A DNA stretch of 64,000 bases, from the NCBI GenBank assembly GCA_964523885.1, contig CAZFYX010000094.1, forward strand, positions 1 through 64,000, read 5' to 3'. This stretch comes from SHXO01 sp964523885. GTDB taxonomy: Bacteria; Pseudomonadota; Gammaproteobacteria; Burkholderiales; SHXO01. Position 1 is the first letter of the stretch. Each line of letters starts with the position of its first letter. A program made the position numbers and the translations under genes. Shown here in pieces: positions 43,661-51,727 of this stretch. The notes below the pieces were generated by a model. It did not search any database, was not told where the DNA came from, and saw only the letters and a program-made list of their open reading frames with translations.

Positions 43661-44473
43661 TCAGCGTGCCAGCAGTGCGCGGAAGAACATGTAGCCCCAA
43701 TCGGACTTGCCCAGCACCGGTCGCCGGCGGAAGACATCGGCATCGGTGTCGTGAAGCTTGCGCAGGATGCGCTCGCCGCCCAGCACGATCATGCGCAGCT
43801 CCAGTCCCAGCCGGCCCTTGAGCACGCGCCCGAGCGGTGCGCCGGCCTGGAGCATGCGCCGCGCGCGGTCGATCTCGAAGCGCATGAACCGGCTCCAGCC
43901 GCCACTGGTGTCGCCGGCGGCGATCTGGGCTTCGGTCACGCCGTAGCTGCGCATCTCGTCCTGGGGCAGGTAGATGCGGCCCTTGCGGTAGTCGATCTCC
44001 ACGTCCTGCAGGAAGTTGATCAGCTGCAGGCTGGCGCAGATGCCGTCGGAGCAGGCCAGGCTGCGCGGCCCGGTCTCCCCGTACAAATGCAGCAGCAGCC
44101 GGCCGACCGGGTTGGCCGAGCGCCGGCAGTAGTCCATGACCTCGCCGAAATCGGCGTAGCGCTGCTTGGTGACGTCCTGGGCGAAGGCCGAGAGCAGGTC
44201 CCGGAACAGCTGGACCGGCAGGCGGTGCTCGCGGATCACCGGCGCCAGCCGGCGGAACAGCTCGGTTTCGGGGGCGGTCCCGGACTCGATCCGGTCGAGC
44301 TCCGCCCCGAAGGCGGCGAGCTGGGCCAGCCGGGTGGCAGGGGGCGCATCGCCCTCGTCGGCAAAGTCGTCCGCCTGCCGGGCGAAGTGGTAGATCAGCT
44401 CGACCGGGCGCCGGAAGCGCGCCGGCATGACCCAGGAGGCTACCGGGAAGTTCTCGTAATGGTCGACCCCCAT
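43661..44473 (-). CDS. hpnC: Hydroxysqualene synthase HpnC
   Basis: 270 residues. It converts presqualene diphosphate to hydroxysqualene by hydrolytic rearrangement. The Asp-rich motifs YHFARQADDFADEGD and INFLQDVEIDYRKGRIYL, and the start GVDHYENFPVASWVMPARFR, fit HpnC. It is the first gene of the hpnC-hpnD-hpnE group. No squalene-hopene cyclase gene lies in the window, so whether hopanoids or squalene itself are the end product is not shown. The start is ATG 44473 with a weak SD. Confidence 0.93.
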   Translation of the reverse strand: MGVDHYENFPVASWVMPARFRRPVELIYHFARQADDFADEGDAPPATRLAQLAAFGAELDRIESGTAPETELFRRLAPVIREHRLPVQLFRDLLSAFAQDVTKQRYADFGEVMDYCRRSANPVGRLLLHLYGETGPRSLACSDGICASLQLINFLQDVEIDYRKGRIYLPQDEMRSYGVTEAQIAAGDTSGGWSRFMRFEIDRARRMLQAGAPLGRVLKGRLGLELRMIVLGGERILRKLHDTDADVFRRRPVLGKSDWGYMFFRALLAR

Positions 44474-44620
44474 CGCGCCGCTGCCGGGTTTTTTGCAGTT
44501 CGAACAGAAGATTTATGCAATGTCGCCCGCGCGGCACGGGCCGGAAGGGGCGGGCGGAGGGGGGCCGGCCGGGCAGGAATGCTGCCGGCCGCCGCTTCAA
44601 GGTGGAGTGCCCCGCGGCAT

Positions 44621-44626
44621 TATATT
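44621..44626 (+). promoter_or_regulatory. Possible -10 box of tRNA-Leu
   Basis: TATATT in an AT-rich island (TATATTAAAAT) 15-20 bases before the tRNA. The -35 region is poor (TTCAAG about 18 bases upstream). Confidence 0.4.
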
Positions 44627-44640
44627 AAAATGAGGACTTT

Positions 44641-44725
44641 GCGAAAGTGGCGGAACTGGTAGACGCACCAGATTTAGGTTCTGGCGCCGCAAGGCGTGAG
44701 AGTTCGAGTCTCTCCTTTCGCACCA
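44641..44725 (+). tRNA. tRNA-Leu (anticodon UAG)
   Basis: 85 bases including encoded CCA. The acceptor GCGAAAG pairs with CTTTCGC. The anticodon stem CCAGA/TCTGG encloses the loop TTTAGGT with anticodon TAG. A class II variable arm (CGCCGCAAGGCG) and the T-arm GAGAG-TTCGAGT-CTCTC are intact. It lies upstream of tig, between the hpn genes and the protease genes. Confidence 0.97.
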
Positions 44726-44872
44726 GGAGAGCAGCCGCCCCCCGCCCGCGGTAAACGGCCCGGTTCAAGCAGACCTGCGGTGTGCCCGATCGGATCGCGG
44801 GCCCCGCCGGACCGGGCGCAGCTCTTCGCATCCGCCGACAAACTCAGCCCAACGCGCTGGAAAGTACAACAA

Positions 44873-46192
44873 ATGCAAGCAACCATCGAGAAAGTCAGCA
44901 ACCTGGAACGCCGCCTCAACGTCGCCCTGCCGATGCAGGAGATCGAGACCGAGGTGGAGAGCCGGCTCAAGCGCCTCGCGCGCTCGGTCAAGATGCACGG
45001 GTTCCGCCCGGGCAAGGTGCCGTTCCGGCTGGTCCAGGCGCAGTACGGCGGCCAGGTGCGCCAGGAAGTGCTGGGCGACGCGCTGCAGAAGAGCTTTGGC
45101 GAGGCGGTGCGCCAGCAGAACCTGCGGGTGGCGGGCTATCCCCGCTTCGAGGCCAAGCAGCCCGAAGCGGCCGCCGCGGGCGAGGGCAGCCAGGTCGAGT
45201 TCAGCGCGACCTTCGAGGTCTACCCCGAGATCACGGTCGGCGACATCGCCAGCGTGACCATCGACCGGCCGGCGGTCGCCATCGACGATGCGGCGATCGA
45301 CAAGACCATCGAGGTGCTGCGCAAGCAGCGCGTGCACTACCACGATGCGGACCGTGGCGCGAAGAACGGCGATGGCGTGACCATCGACTATGCCGGCACG
45401 ATCGACGGCGTGCCGTTCGAGGGTGGCACGGCGCAGGGGCACGCAACCCTCCTGGGAGAAGGGCGGCTGCTGCCGGACTTCGAGAAGGCCATCCTGGGCA
45501 TGAAGCCGGGCGACCGGCGCGAATTTGAACTGGTGTTCCCGGAGGACTATCATGGCAAGGACGTCGCCGGGAAGACCGCACGGTTCGAGGTGACGCTGCA
45601 CCGGGTGCAGGAGCCGCATCTGCCCGCCGTCGACAAGGATTTTGCAGTCGCGCTGGGAATTGCCGATGGAGACGTGGCGAAGCTGCGTGCCGACGTCAAG
45701 GCCAACGTCGAGCGCGAGGTGCGCCGGCGCGTGACCACGCGCGTGAAGGACCAGGTGATGAAGGCGTTGCTCGAGAACACCGCGATCGAGCTGCCGAAGG
45801 CGCTGGTGCAGATGGAAACCGAGCGCCTGATGGAGGGCATGCGGCGCGACCTCGCCGGGCGCGGGATGAAGGTGGAAGACATCCCGATGCCCTCCGAGGC
45901 CTTCGAGCCGGAGGCGCGCAAGCGCGTCGCCCTGGGGCTGATCATCGCCGAGCTGGTGCGCCGCGAGAGCCTGGCCGCGACGCCCGACCAGCTCAAGGCG
46001 GTGGTCCAGGACTACGCCGAGAGCTACGAGAAGCCCGAGGAGGTGGTTCGCTGGTACTATCAGTCGCCGGAGCGGCTGCGGGAAGTCGAATCGCTGGTGC
46101 TGGAGAACAACGTCGTCGACTGGGCGCTGGCACGCGCGAAGGTGCAGGACAAGGCGACCGACTTCGACGACCTGATGGGGAACATCAAGTGA
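44873..46192 (+). CDS. tig: Trigger factor
   Basis: Ribosome-bound chaperone and peptidyl-prolyl isomerase, 439 residues. The N-terminal ribosome-binding domain has the signature HGFRPGKVPFRLV near residues 42-54. The FKBP-type domain covers about 160-245 (DGVTIDYAGTIDGVPFEGGT), and the helical C-terminal arm follows. The ATG at 44873 (MQATIEKVSNLERRL) is the family start; upstream in-frame sequence overlaps the tRNA. The tig-clpP-clpX-lon order is classical. Confidence 0.96.
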   Translation: MQATIEKVSNLERRLNVALPMQEIETEVESRLKRLARSVKMHGFRPGKVPFRLVQAQYGGQVRQEVLGDALQKSFGEAVRQQNLRVAGYPRFEAKQPEAAAAGEGSQVEFSATFEVYPEITVGDIASVTIDRPAVAIDDAAIDKTIEVLRKQRVHYHDADRGAKNGDGVTIDYAGTIDGVPFEGGTAQGHATLLGEGRLLPDFEKAILGMKPGDRREFELVFPEDYHGKDVAGKTARFEVTLHRVQEPHLPAVDKDFAVALGIADGDVAKLRADVKANVEREVRRRVTTRVKDQVMKALLENTAIELPKALVQMETERLMEGMRRDLAGRGMKVEDIPMPSEAFEPEARKRVALGLIIAELVRRESLAATPDQLKAVVQDYAESYEKPEEVVRWYYQSPERLREVESLVLENNVVDWALARAKVQDKATDFDDLMGNIK

Positions 46193-46206
46193 GCAGGGGA
46201 CGCAAC

Positions 46207-46839
46207 ATGGATTGGGAACGGACGGGCGCCGAGCCGAGCGGGCTGGGGCTCATCCCGATGGTCATCGAGCAGAGCGGCCGGGGCGAGCGCGCCTACGACA
46301 TCTATTCCCGCCTGCTCAAGGAGCGCGTGATCTTCCTGGTGGGCGTGGTCAACGAGATGACCGCCAACCTGGTGGTGGCGCAGCTGCTGTTCCTGGAGTC
46401 GGAGAACCCCGAGAAGGACATCTCCATCTACATCAATTCCCCGGGCGGCTCGGTCTCGGCCGGCCTGGCGATCTACGACACCATGCAGTTCATCAAGCCG
46501 GACGTGAGCACGCTGTGCATCGGCCAGGCCGCCTCCATGGGCGCCCTGCTGCTCGCGGCCGGGGCCAAGGACAAGCGCTTCGCGCTGCCGAACTCGCGCG
46601 TGATGATCCACCAGCCGATGGGCGGCTTCCAGGGCCAGGCCACCGACATCGAGATCCACGCCAAGGAGATCCTGTACCTGCGTGCGCGCCTGAACGAGAT
46701 CCTAGCGCGCCACACCGGGCAGGACATCAAGACGATCGAGCGCGACACCGAGCGGGACAACTTCTTCGGTGCCGACGACGCAGTGAAGTACGGGCTGGTC
46801 GACAAGCTGCTGACCAGCCGCACCGAAGTCACGGCCTGA
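46207..46839 (+). CDS. clpP: ATP-dependent Clp protease proteolytic subunit
   Basis: Serine protease that forms the 14-mer barrel. 210 residues. The triad is Ser110 (GQAASMGALLL), His135 (MIHQPMGG) and Asp184 (TERDNFF). The N-terminus includes the short propeptide and the axial loop (GLGLIPMVIEQSGRGERAYD). ATG at 46207, 14 bases after tig; a GTG at 46189 overlaps the tig stop but is less likely. It works with ClpX encoded 28 bases downstream. Confidence 0.97.
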   Translation: MDWERTGAEPSGLGLIPMVIEQSGRGERAYDIYSRLLKERVIFLVGVVNEMTANLVVAQLLFLESENPEKDISIYINSPGGSVSAGLAIYDTMQFIKPDVSTLCIGQAASMGALLLAAGAKDKRFALPNSRVMIHQPMGGFQGQATDIEIHAKEILYLRARLNEILARHTGQDIKTIERDTERDNFFGADDAVKYGLVDKLLTSRTEVTA

Positions 46840-46867
46840 CGCCACCAGCGGAGATTCGCGACACACC

Positions 46868-48133
46868 ATGTCCGAGAAGCCCGGCTCAGAGAAGCTGCTC
46901 TACTGTTCCTTCTGCGGCAAGAGCCAGCACGAGGTCCGCAAGCTCATCGCGGGCCCGTCGGTGTTCATCTGCGACGAGTGCATCGAGCTGTGCAACGACA
47001 TCATCCGCGAGGAAAGCCAGGGCGACCAGGCGGGGAAGGGGGCGCGCTCCGACCTGCCGGTGCCGCATGAGATCCGCGAGATCCTCGACCAGTACGTGAT
47101 CGGCCAGGAGCAGGCCAAGAAGATCCTCTCGGTCGCGGTCTACAACCACTACAAGCGGCTCAAGAACCTCGGCAAGAAGGACGATATCGAGCTTGCCAAG
47201 AGCAACATCCTGCTGATCGGGCCCACCGGCTCGGGCAAGACGCTGCTGGCGCAGACCCTGGCCCGCCTGCTCAACGTGCCGTTCGTGATGGCCGACGCCA
47301 CCACCCTGACGGAAGCCGGGTACGTGGGCGAGGACGTCGAGAACATCATCCAGAAGCTGCTGCAGAAGTGCGACTACGACGTAGAGAAGGCGCAGCGCGG
47401 CATCGTCTACATCGACGAGATCGACAAGATCTCGCGCAAGTCGGACAACCCCTCCATCACCCGGGACGTGTCGGGGGAGGGTGTGCAGCAGGCGCTGCTC
47501 AAGCTGATCGAGGGCACCATCGCCTCGGTGCCCCCGCAGGGCGGGCGCAAGCATCCGAACCAGGAGTTCGTGCAGGTCGACACGACCAACATCCTGTTCA
47601 TCTGCGGTGGAGCCTTCGACGGACTGGACAAGGTGATCCGCGCACGCTCGGAGAAGAGCGGCATCGGCTTCGGCGCCGAGGTGCGCAGCAAGGACAACCG
47701 CAAGGACATCGGCCTGGTGCTCAAGGGCGTCGAGCCGGAAGACCTGATCAAGTACGGCCTGATCCCCGAGTTCGTGGGGCGGCTGCCGGTGGTGGCCACG
47801 CTCGACGAGCTCGACGAGGCGGCGCTCATCCAGATCCTCACCGAGCCCAAGAATGCGCTGCTCAAGCAGTACCAGCGCATGTTCGCGATGGAAGGGGTGG
47901 AACTGGAGGTTCGCCTGGAGGCGCTGAACGCGGTGTCCCGGCGGGCGCTGGCCCGGCGCACCGGTGCGCGCGGCCTGCGCTCCATCCTGGAGCAGGCGCT
48001 GCTCGACACCATGTTCGACCTGCCCTCGCTGAGCAACGTGCGCAAGGTGGTGATCGACGAGGGCACCATCACGGGCGACCAGAAGCCGATCCTGATCTAC
48101 TCGGATCAGCCCAAGGTCGCCGGCTCGGCTTGA
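46868..48133 (+). CDS. clpX: ATP-dependent Clp protease ATP-binding subunit ClpX
   Basis: AAA+ unfoldase for ClpP, 421 residues. The N-terminal zinc-binding domain has the CSFC and CDEC pairs. Walker A is GPTGSGKTLLAQTLARLL, Walker B IVYIDEIDKI, the ClpP-binding loop IGFGAEVR, and the sensor-2 region RRTGARGLRSILEQALLD. The RKDIGLVLKGVEPEDLIKYG stretch is normal. No defects. Followed by a hairpin with a T-rich tail before lon. Confidence 0.97.
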   Translation: MSEKPGSEKLLYCSFCGKSQHEVRKLIAGPSVFICDECIELCNDIIREESQGDQAGKGARSDLPVPHEIREILDQYVIGQEQAKKILSVAVYNHYKRLKNLGKKDDIELAKSNILLIGPTGSGKTLLAQTLARLLNVPFVMADATTLTEAGYVGEDVENIIQKLLQKCDYDVEKAQRGIVYIDEIDKISRKSDNPSITRDVSGEGVQQALLKLIEGTIASVPPQGGRKHPNQEFVQVDTTNILFICGGAFDGLDKVIRARSEKSGIGFGAEVRSKDNRKDIGLVLKGVEPEDLIKYGLIPEFVGRLPVVATLDELDEAALIQILTEPKNALLKQYQRMFAMEGVELEVRLEALNAVSRRALARRTGARGLRSILEQALLDTMFDLPSLSNVRKVVIDEGTITGDQKPILIYSDQPKVAGSA

Positions 48134-48154
48134 GTCCCGACCCCTGCAGTCCCA

Positions 48155-48183
48155 CGCCTGCGCGGCAGGCGCGCCTCCCTTTT
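48155..48183 (+). terminator. Probable intrinsic terminator after clpX
   Basis: CGCCTGC-GCG-GCAGGCG (7-bp perfect stem, 48155-48171), then CGCCTCCCTTTT. The T tract is short and slightly offset, so the terminator may be partial. It separates clpX from the lon heat-shock promoter. Confidence 0.6.
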
Positions 48184-48206
48184 CAATTCAAGGGCTTGAG
48201 CCGTCG

Positions 48207-48234
48207 CTTGAAGTCGGCCCGGCGTGCCCCACCT
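48207..48234 (+). promoter_or_regulatory. Sigma-32 (heat shock) promoter of lon
   Basis: CTTGAA, 14 bases, then CCCCACCT: a close match to the sigma-32 pattern (CTTGAA, 11-15 bases, CCCCAT-T). The transcription start would be about 20-25 bases before the lon ATG at 48266. It agrees with heat-shock control of lon in proteobacteria. Confidence 0.75.
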
Positions 48235-48265
48235 TGTTTCAGTACCTTCCCCTGAGTGAGACCAC

Positions 48266-50674
48266 ATGACTAGCATCGTTTCCGGGGCCGAACCCACTGC
48301 ACTCCCGCTGCTTCCCCTGCGCGACGTGGTGGTGTTCCCCCACATGGTGATTCCGCTGTTCGTCGGGCGCCCGAAGTCGATCAAGGCCCTCGAGACGGCC
48401 ATGGAGGCGGGGAAGAGCATCCTGCTGGTGGCGCAGAAGTCCGCCGCCAAGGACGAGCCGGGCGCCGAGGACATGTACGGCACCGGAACGGTCGCCAACA
48501 TCCTGCAGATGCTGAAGCTGCCCGACGGCACTGTGAAGGTGCTGGTCGAAGGCACCCAGCGTGCACGCATTGCCAACGTCACCGACCTGAAGACCCACTA
48601 CGTGGCCGAGGCCGCCAACATCGGGCCCGAGTCCTCGGAGAGCACCGAGCTGGAGGCCATGCGGCGGGCGATGATCTCGCAGTTCGACCAGTACGTGAAG
48701 CTCAACAAGAAGATCCCGCCGGAGATCCTGACCTCGCTGGCGGGCATCGACGAGCCGGGCCGGCTGGCCGACACCATCGCGGCGCACCTCCCGCTCAAGC
48801 TGGAGCAGAAGCAGGAAGTGCTGGAGATGTTCGACGTCCAGCGCCGCCTGGAGCACCTGCTCGCGCTCATGGAGACCGAGCTCGACATCCTGCAGGTCGA
48901 GAAGCGCATCCGCGGGCGCGTCAAGAAGCAGATGGAGAAGAGCCAGCGCGAGTACTACCTGAACGAGCAGGTCAAGGCCATCCAGAAGGAGCTCGGCGAC
49001 CTCGAGGAGGGTGCCGATCTCGACGAGATGGAGAAGCGCATCAAGACCGCGCACATGCCCAAGGAGGCGCGGGTCAAGGCCGAGACCGAGCTGCGCAAGC
49101 TGCGGCTGATGTCGCCGATGTCGGCCGAGGCCACCGTCGTGCGCAACTACATCGAGACCCTGGTCGGCCTGCCGTGGAAGAAGAAGAGCAAGATCAGCGC
49201 GGACCTCACCAAGGCCGAGGACGTGCTCGAGGAAGACCACTACGGGCTGGACAAGGTCAAGGAGCGCATCGTCGAGTACCTGGCCGTGCAGCAGCGCGTG
49301 GACAAGGTGAAGGCCCCGATCCTGTGCCTGGTCGGCCCGCCCGGCGTGGGCAAGACCTCTCTCGGCCAGTCGATCGCACGCGCGACCAACCGCAAGTTCG
49401 TGCGCATGTCGCTGGGCGGCGTGCGAGACGAGGCCGAGATCCGCGGCCACCGTCGCACCTACATCGGCTCGATGCCGGGCAAGATCCTGCAGAACATGAC
49501 CAAGGTCGCGGTCCGCAACCCGCTGTTCCTCCTCGACGAGGTGGACAAGATGGGCATGGACTTCCGCGGGGATCCGTCCTCGGCGCTGCTGGAGGTGCTC
49601 GACCCGGAGCAGAACAACTCGTTCGTGGACCACTACGTCGAGGTCGAGTACGACCTCTCCGACGTGATGTTCGTCGCCACCGCGAACACGATGAACATCC
49701 CCGCGCCGCTGCTCGACCGGATGGAGGTGATCCGGCTGTCCGGCTACACCGAGGACGAGAAGGTCCACATCGCGGTGAAGTACCTGCTGCCCAAGCAGAT
49801 GAAGAACCACGGGCTCAAGACCGAGGAGATCAACATCTCCGAGAGCGCGATCCGCGACATCATCCGCTACTACACGCGCGAGGCCGGCGTGCGCTCGCTG
49901 GAACGGGAGATCTCCAAGATCTGCCGCAAGGTGGTCAAGGCGCTGGTGCTCAAGCGCCGCGAGCAGAAGACCACGGTCACGGCGAAGAACCTGTCGAACT
50001 ACCTGGGCGTGCGCCGCTACACGTTCGGCATTGCCGAGAAGCACAACCAGGTCGGCCAGGTCACCGGTCTGGCATGGACCGAAGTGGGCGGCGAGCTGCT
50101 CACGATCGAGAGTGCGGTGATGCCGGGCAAGGGCAAGTTCGTCTCGACCGGCAAGCTCGGCGAGGTGATGCAGGAGTCCATCCAGGCCGCGCTCACGGTG
50201 GTGCGCAGCCGTTCGCAGAAGCTCGGCATCACCGAGGACTTCTACCAGAAGAACGACATCCACATCCACCTGCCGGAAGGCGCAACGCCGAAGGATGGCC
50301 CCAGCGCGGGCATCGGCATTTGCACTGCAATGGTCTCGGTGCTGACCAATATTCCGGTCCGCGCGGACGTCGCGATGACGGGCGAAATCACGCTGCGCGG
50401 CGAAGTGCTCCCGATCGGCGGGCTGAAGGAGAAGCTGCTCGCTGCGCACCGCGGCGGCATCAAGGTGGTGCTCATCCCCGAGGAGAACGTCAAGGATCTC
50501 TCCGAGATCCCCGACAACATCAAGAATCGCCTCGACATCCACCCGGTGAAGTGGATCGACCAGGTGCTCGACATGGCACTGGAGAGCAAGCCCACGCCGC
50601 TGCCCGAGAAGACCGAGGCGGTCGCTCTGCCTCCGGTGGAAGCCGCTGGCACGGTGGTCGCGGTCAAGCACTAG
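48266..50674 (+). CDS. lon: ATP-dependent Lon protease
   Basis: 802 residues. The N-terminal substrate-binding domain (about 1-200; LPLLPLRDVVVFPHMVIPLF), the AAA+ domain (Walker A GPPGVGKTSLGQS; FLLDEVDKMG) and the C-terminal Ser-Lys protease domain (GPSAGIGICTAMVS with the catalytic Ser, and the Lys in GGLKEKLLAAHRGG) are complete. It degrades misfolded and regulatory proteins in the cytoplasm. A sigma-32-like promoter and a hairpin lie directly upstream, so it has its own transcript apart from clpX. Confidence 0.97.
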   Translation: MTSIVSGAEPTALPLLPLRDVVVFPHMVIPLFVGRPKSIKALETAMEAGKSILLVAQKSAAKDEPGAEDMYGTGTVANILQMLKLPDGTVKVLVEGTQRARIANVTDLKTHYVAEAANIGPESSESTELEAMRRAMISQFDQYVKLNKKIPPEILTSLAGIDEPGRLADTIAAHLPLKLEQKQEVLEMFDVQRRLEHLLALMETELDILQVEKRIRGRVKKQMEKSQREYYLNEQVKAIQKELGDLEEGADLDEMEKRIKTAHMPKEARVKAETELRKLRLMSPMSAEATVVRNYIETLVGLPWKKKSKISADLTKAEDVLEEDHYGLDKVKERIVEYLAVQQRVDKVKAPILCLVGPPGVGKTSLGQSIARATNRKFVRMSLGGVRDEAEIRGHRRTYIGSMPGKILQNMTKVAVRNPLFLLDEVDKMGMDFRGDPSSALLEVLDPEQNNSFVDHYVEVEYDLSDVMFVATANTMNIPAPLLDRMEVIRLSGYTEDEKVHIAVKYLLPKQMKNHGLKTEEINISESAIRDIIRYYTREAGVRSLEREISKICRKVVKALVLKRREQKTTVTAKNLSNYLGVRRYTFGIAEKHNQVGQVTGLAWTEVGGELLTIESAVMPGKGKFVSTGKLGEVMQESIQAALTVVRSRSQKLGITEDFYQKNDIHIHLPEGATPKDGPSAGIGICTAMVSVLTNIPVRADVAMTGEITLRGEVLPIGGLKEKLLAAHRGGIKVVLIPEENVKDLSEIPDNIKNRLDIHPVKWIDQVLDMALESKPTPLPEKTEAVALPPVEAAGTVVAVKH

Positions 50675-50688
50675 CGTTTCGTTGCAGC

Positions 50689-50711
50689 GCCTGCCGGATC
50701 CTCCGGCAGGC
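50689..50711 (+). terminator. Hairpin after lon
   Basis: GCCTGCCGGA-TCC-TCCGGCAGGC: a perfect 10-bp stem 14 bases after the lon stop, followed by GTGCTTTGC, a weak T tract. Probable terminator. Confidence 0.65.
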
Positions 50712-50797
50712 GTGCTTTGCTGCGCTGCACGCGCAGCCTCCCGTATGCTTCGGACATGCCGCACTGCGTCGTCGCGTGGCTTCACCTGCGCGCGCGC

Positions 50798-50827
50798 TTG
50801 ACATCGGCTTTTCGCGCTTGCTATAAA
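50798..50827 (+). promoter_or_regulatory. Sigma-70 promoter of hupB
   Basis: TTGACA (50798-50803) and TATAAA (50822-50827) with an 18-base spacer, near-consensus. The expected start is near 50834. It is one of the strongest-looking promoters in the window, as fits an abundant nucleoid protein. Confidence 0.8.
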
Positions 50828-50987
50828 AACCGACCGGAATCCAGCACACCAAGGCCGACGCGCGCAGTTCGCGATCGGCACCGGCAAAAGTCGCGCGATG
50901 AACCAGGGAAGGCTCGCGCGCAGCGAATCAGCATTCCACCACGCGCCGACGGTGACGGCGTCTTCACATCATCCAAAGGGGACCTCA

Positions 50988-51260
50988 ATGAACAAGCAGG
51001 AGCTCATCGACGCCGTTGCGAAGTCTGCCGACATCTCCAAGGCCGCCGCGGGGCGCGCGCTCGAGAGCGCGATCACCGCGATCAAGGGTTCCCTGAAGAA
51101 GGGGCAGACCGTCACGCTCGTGGGTTTCGGTACGTTCTACGTCGGCAAGCGCGCAGCGCGCAGCGGGCGCAACCCGCGCACCGGCGCCAACATCAAGATC
51201 CGCGCCGCCAAGGTGCCGAAGTTTCGCCCTGGAAAAGCGCTCAAAGATTCTGTAAACTAG
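50988..51260 (+). CDS. hupB: DNA-binding protein HU
   Basis: 90 residues. Nucleoid-associated HU-type beta-arm protein. MNKQELIDAVAKSADISKAA, GFGTFYVGKRAARSGRNPRT (the arm, with the RNP motif) and VPKFRPGKALKDSVN are the family signature. ATG at 50988 after AAAGGGGA. It binds and bends DNA without strict sequence preference. It forms the usual lon-hupB-ppiD neighbourhood. The symbol hupB is by context; hupA and hupB cannot be separated by sequence alone. Confidence 0.95.
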   Translation: MNKQELIDAVAKSADISKAAAGRALESAITAIKGSLKKGQTVTLVGFGTFYVGKRAARSGRNPRTGANIKIRAAKVPKFRPGKALKDSVN

Positions 51261-51268
51261 CGGTCTTT

Positions 51269-51290
51269 GCGACGGCCTGACCGCCGTCGC
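51269..51290 (+). terminator. Hairpin after hupB
   Basis: GCGACGGC-CTGACC-GCCGTCGC: an 8-bp perfect stem just past the hupB stop. There is no T tract, so termination may be partial, allowing readthrough into the tRNA genes. Confidence 0.45.
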
Positions 51291-51349
51291 GGGGAATGGC
51301 CGGGGACCCCGGCAGCGTTTCCCTGCAGTACAGCACGTCGCGCTCTCGG

Positions 51350-51425
51350 GGGTGCTTAGCTCAGTTGGTAGAGCGTCGCCCTTACAAGGCGAATGTCGGG
51401 AGTTCGAGCCTCTCAGCACCCACCA
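51350..51425 (+). tRNA. tRNA-Val (anticodon UAC)
   Basis: 76 bases with CCA. The acceptor GGGTGCT pairs with AGCACCC. The anticodon stem TCGCC/GGCGA encloses the loop CTTACAA, anticodon TAC. The T-arm contains GTTCGAGCC. It lies 89 bases after hupB. Confidence 0.97.
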
Positions 51426-51535
51426 GTGGAACCTGCGAGGCGAGGGCATTGCGCATCGCGAGCAGGGTCAGACGTGCAGGGTTGTCCGCTCCGGGCCGTG
51501 ACACAGCCGGGGGCGCAAGCAGCACGAGAGAATGT

Positions 51536-51612
51536 GGAGTGGTAGTTCAGTCGGTTAGAATACCGGCCTGTCACGCCGGGGGTCGCGGGTTCGAGTCCCG
51601 TCCACTCCGCCA
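51536..51612 (+). tRNA. tRNA-Asp (anticodon GUC)
   Basis: 77 bases with CCA. The acceptor GGAGTGG pairs with CCACTCC, with discriminator G. The anticodon stem CCGGC/GCCGG encloses CTGTCAC, anticodon GTC. It is 110 bases after tRNA-Val and probably processed from the same transcript. Confidence 0.97.
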
Positions 51613-51727
51613 GCATCCCGAAGAGGCGAACGCGAGTTCGCCTCTTTCGTTTTGGAGACCGCCACCGCCGCACCGAACCCCTGCGCAGCGGTGCGGTCAG
51701 TGCACCAGCGCGCGAGGGTACGAAGCC

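Larger units (their letters stand above)
50675..50987. other. lon-hupB intergenic region
   Basis: About 313 bases with no coding gene. It holds the lon terminator hairpin, the hupB promoter, and a 5' leader of about 150 bases before the hupB ATG. The leader is unusually long for HU and might carry translational control, but no known riboswitch is recognised. Confidence 0.6.

Noticed and set aside
51350..51612. tRNA-Val/tRNA-Asp pair as an attachment site for an integrated element
   Set aside because: No integrase, no duplicated tRNA end and normal housekeeping genes on both sides.
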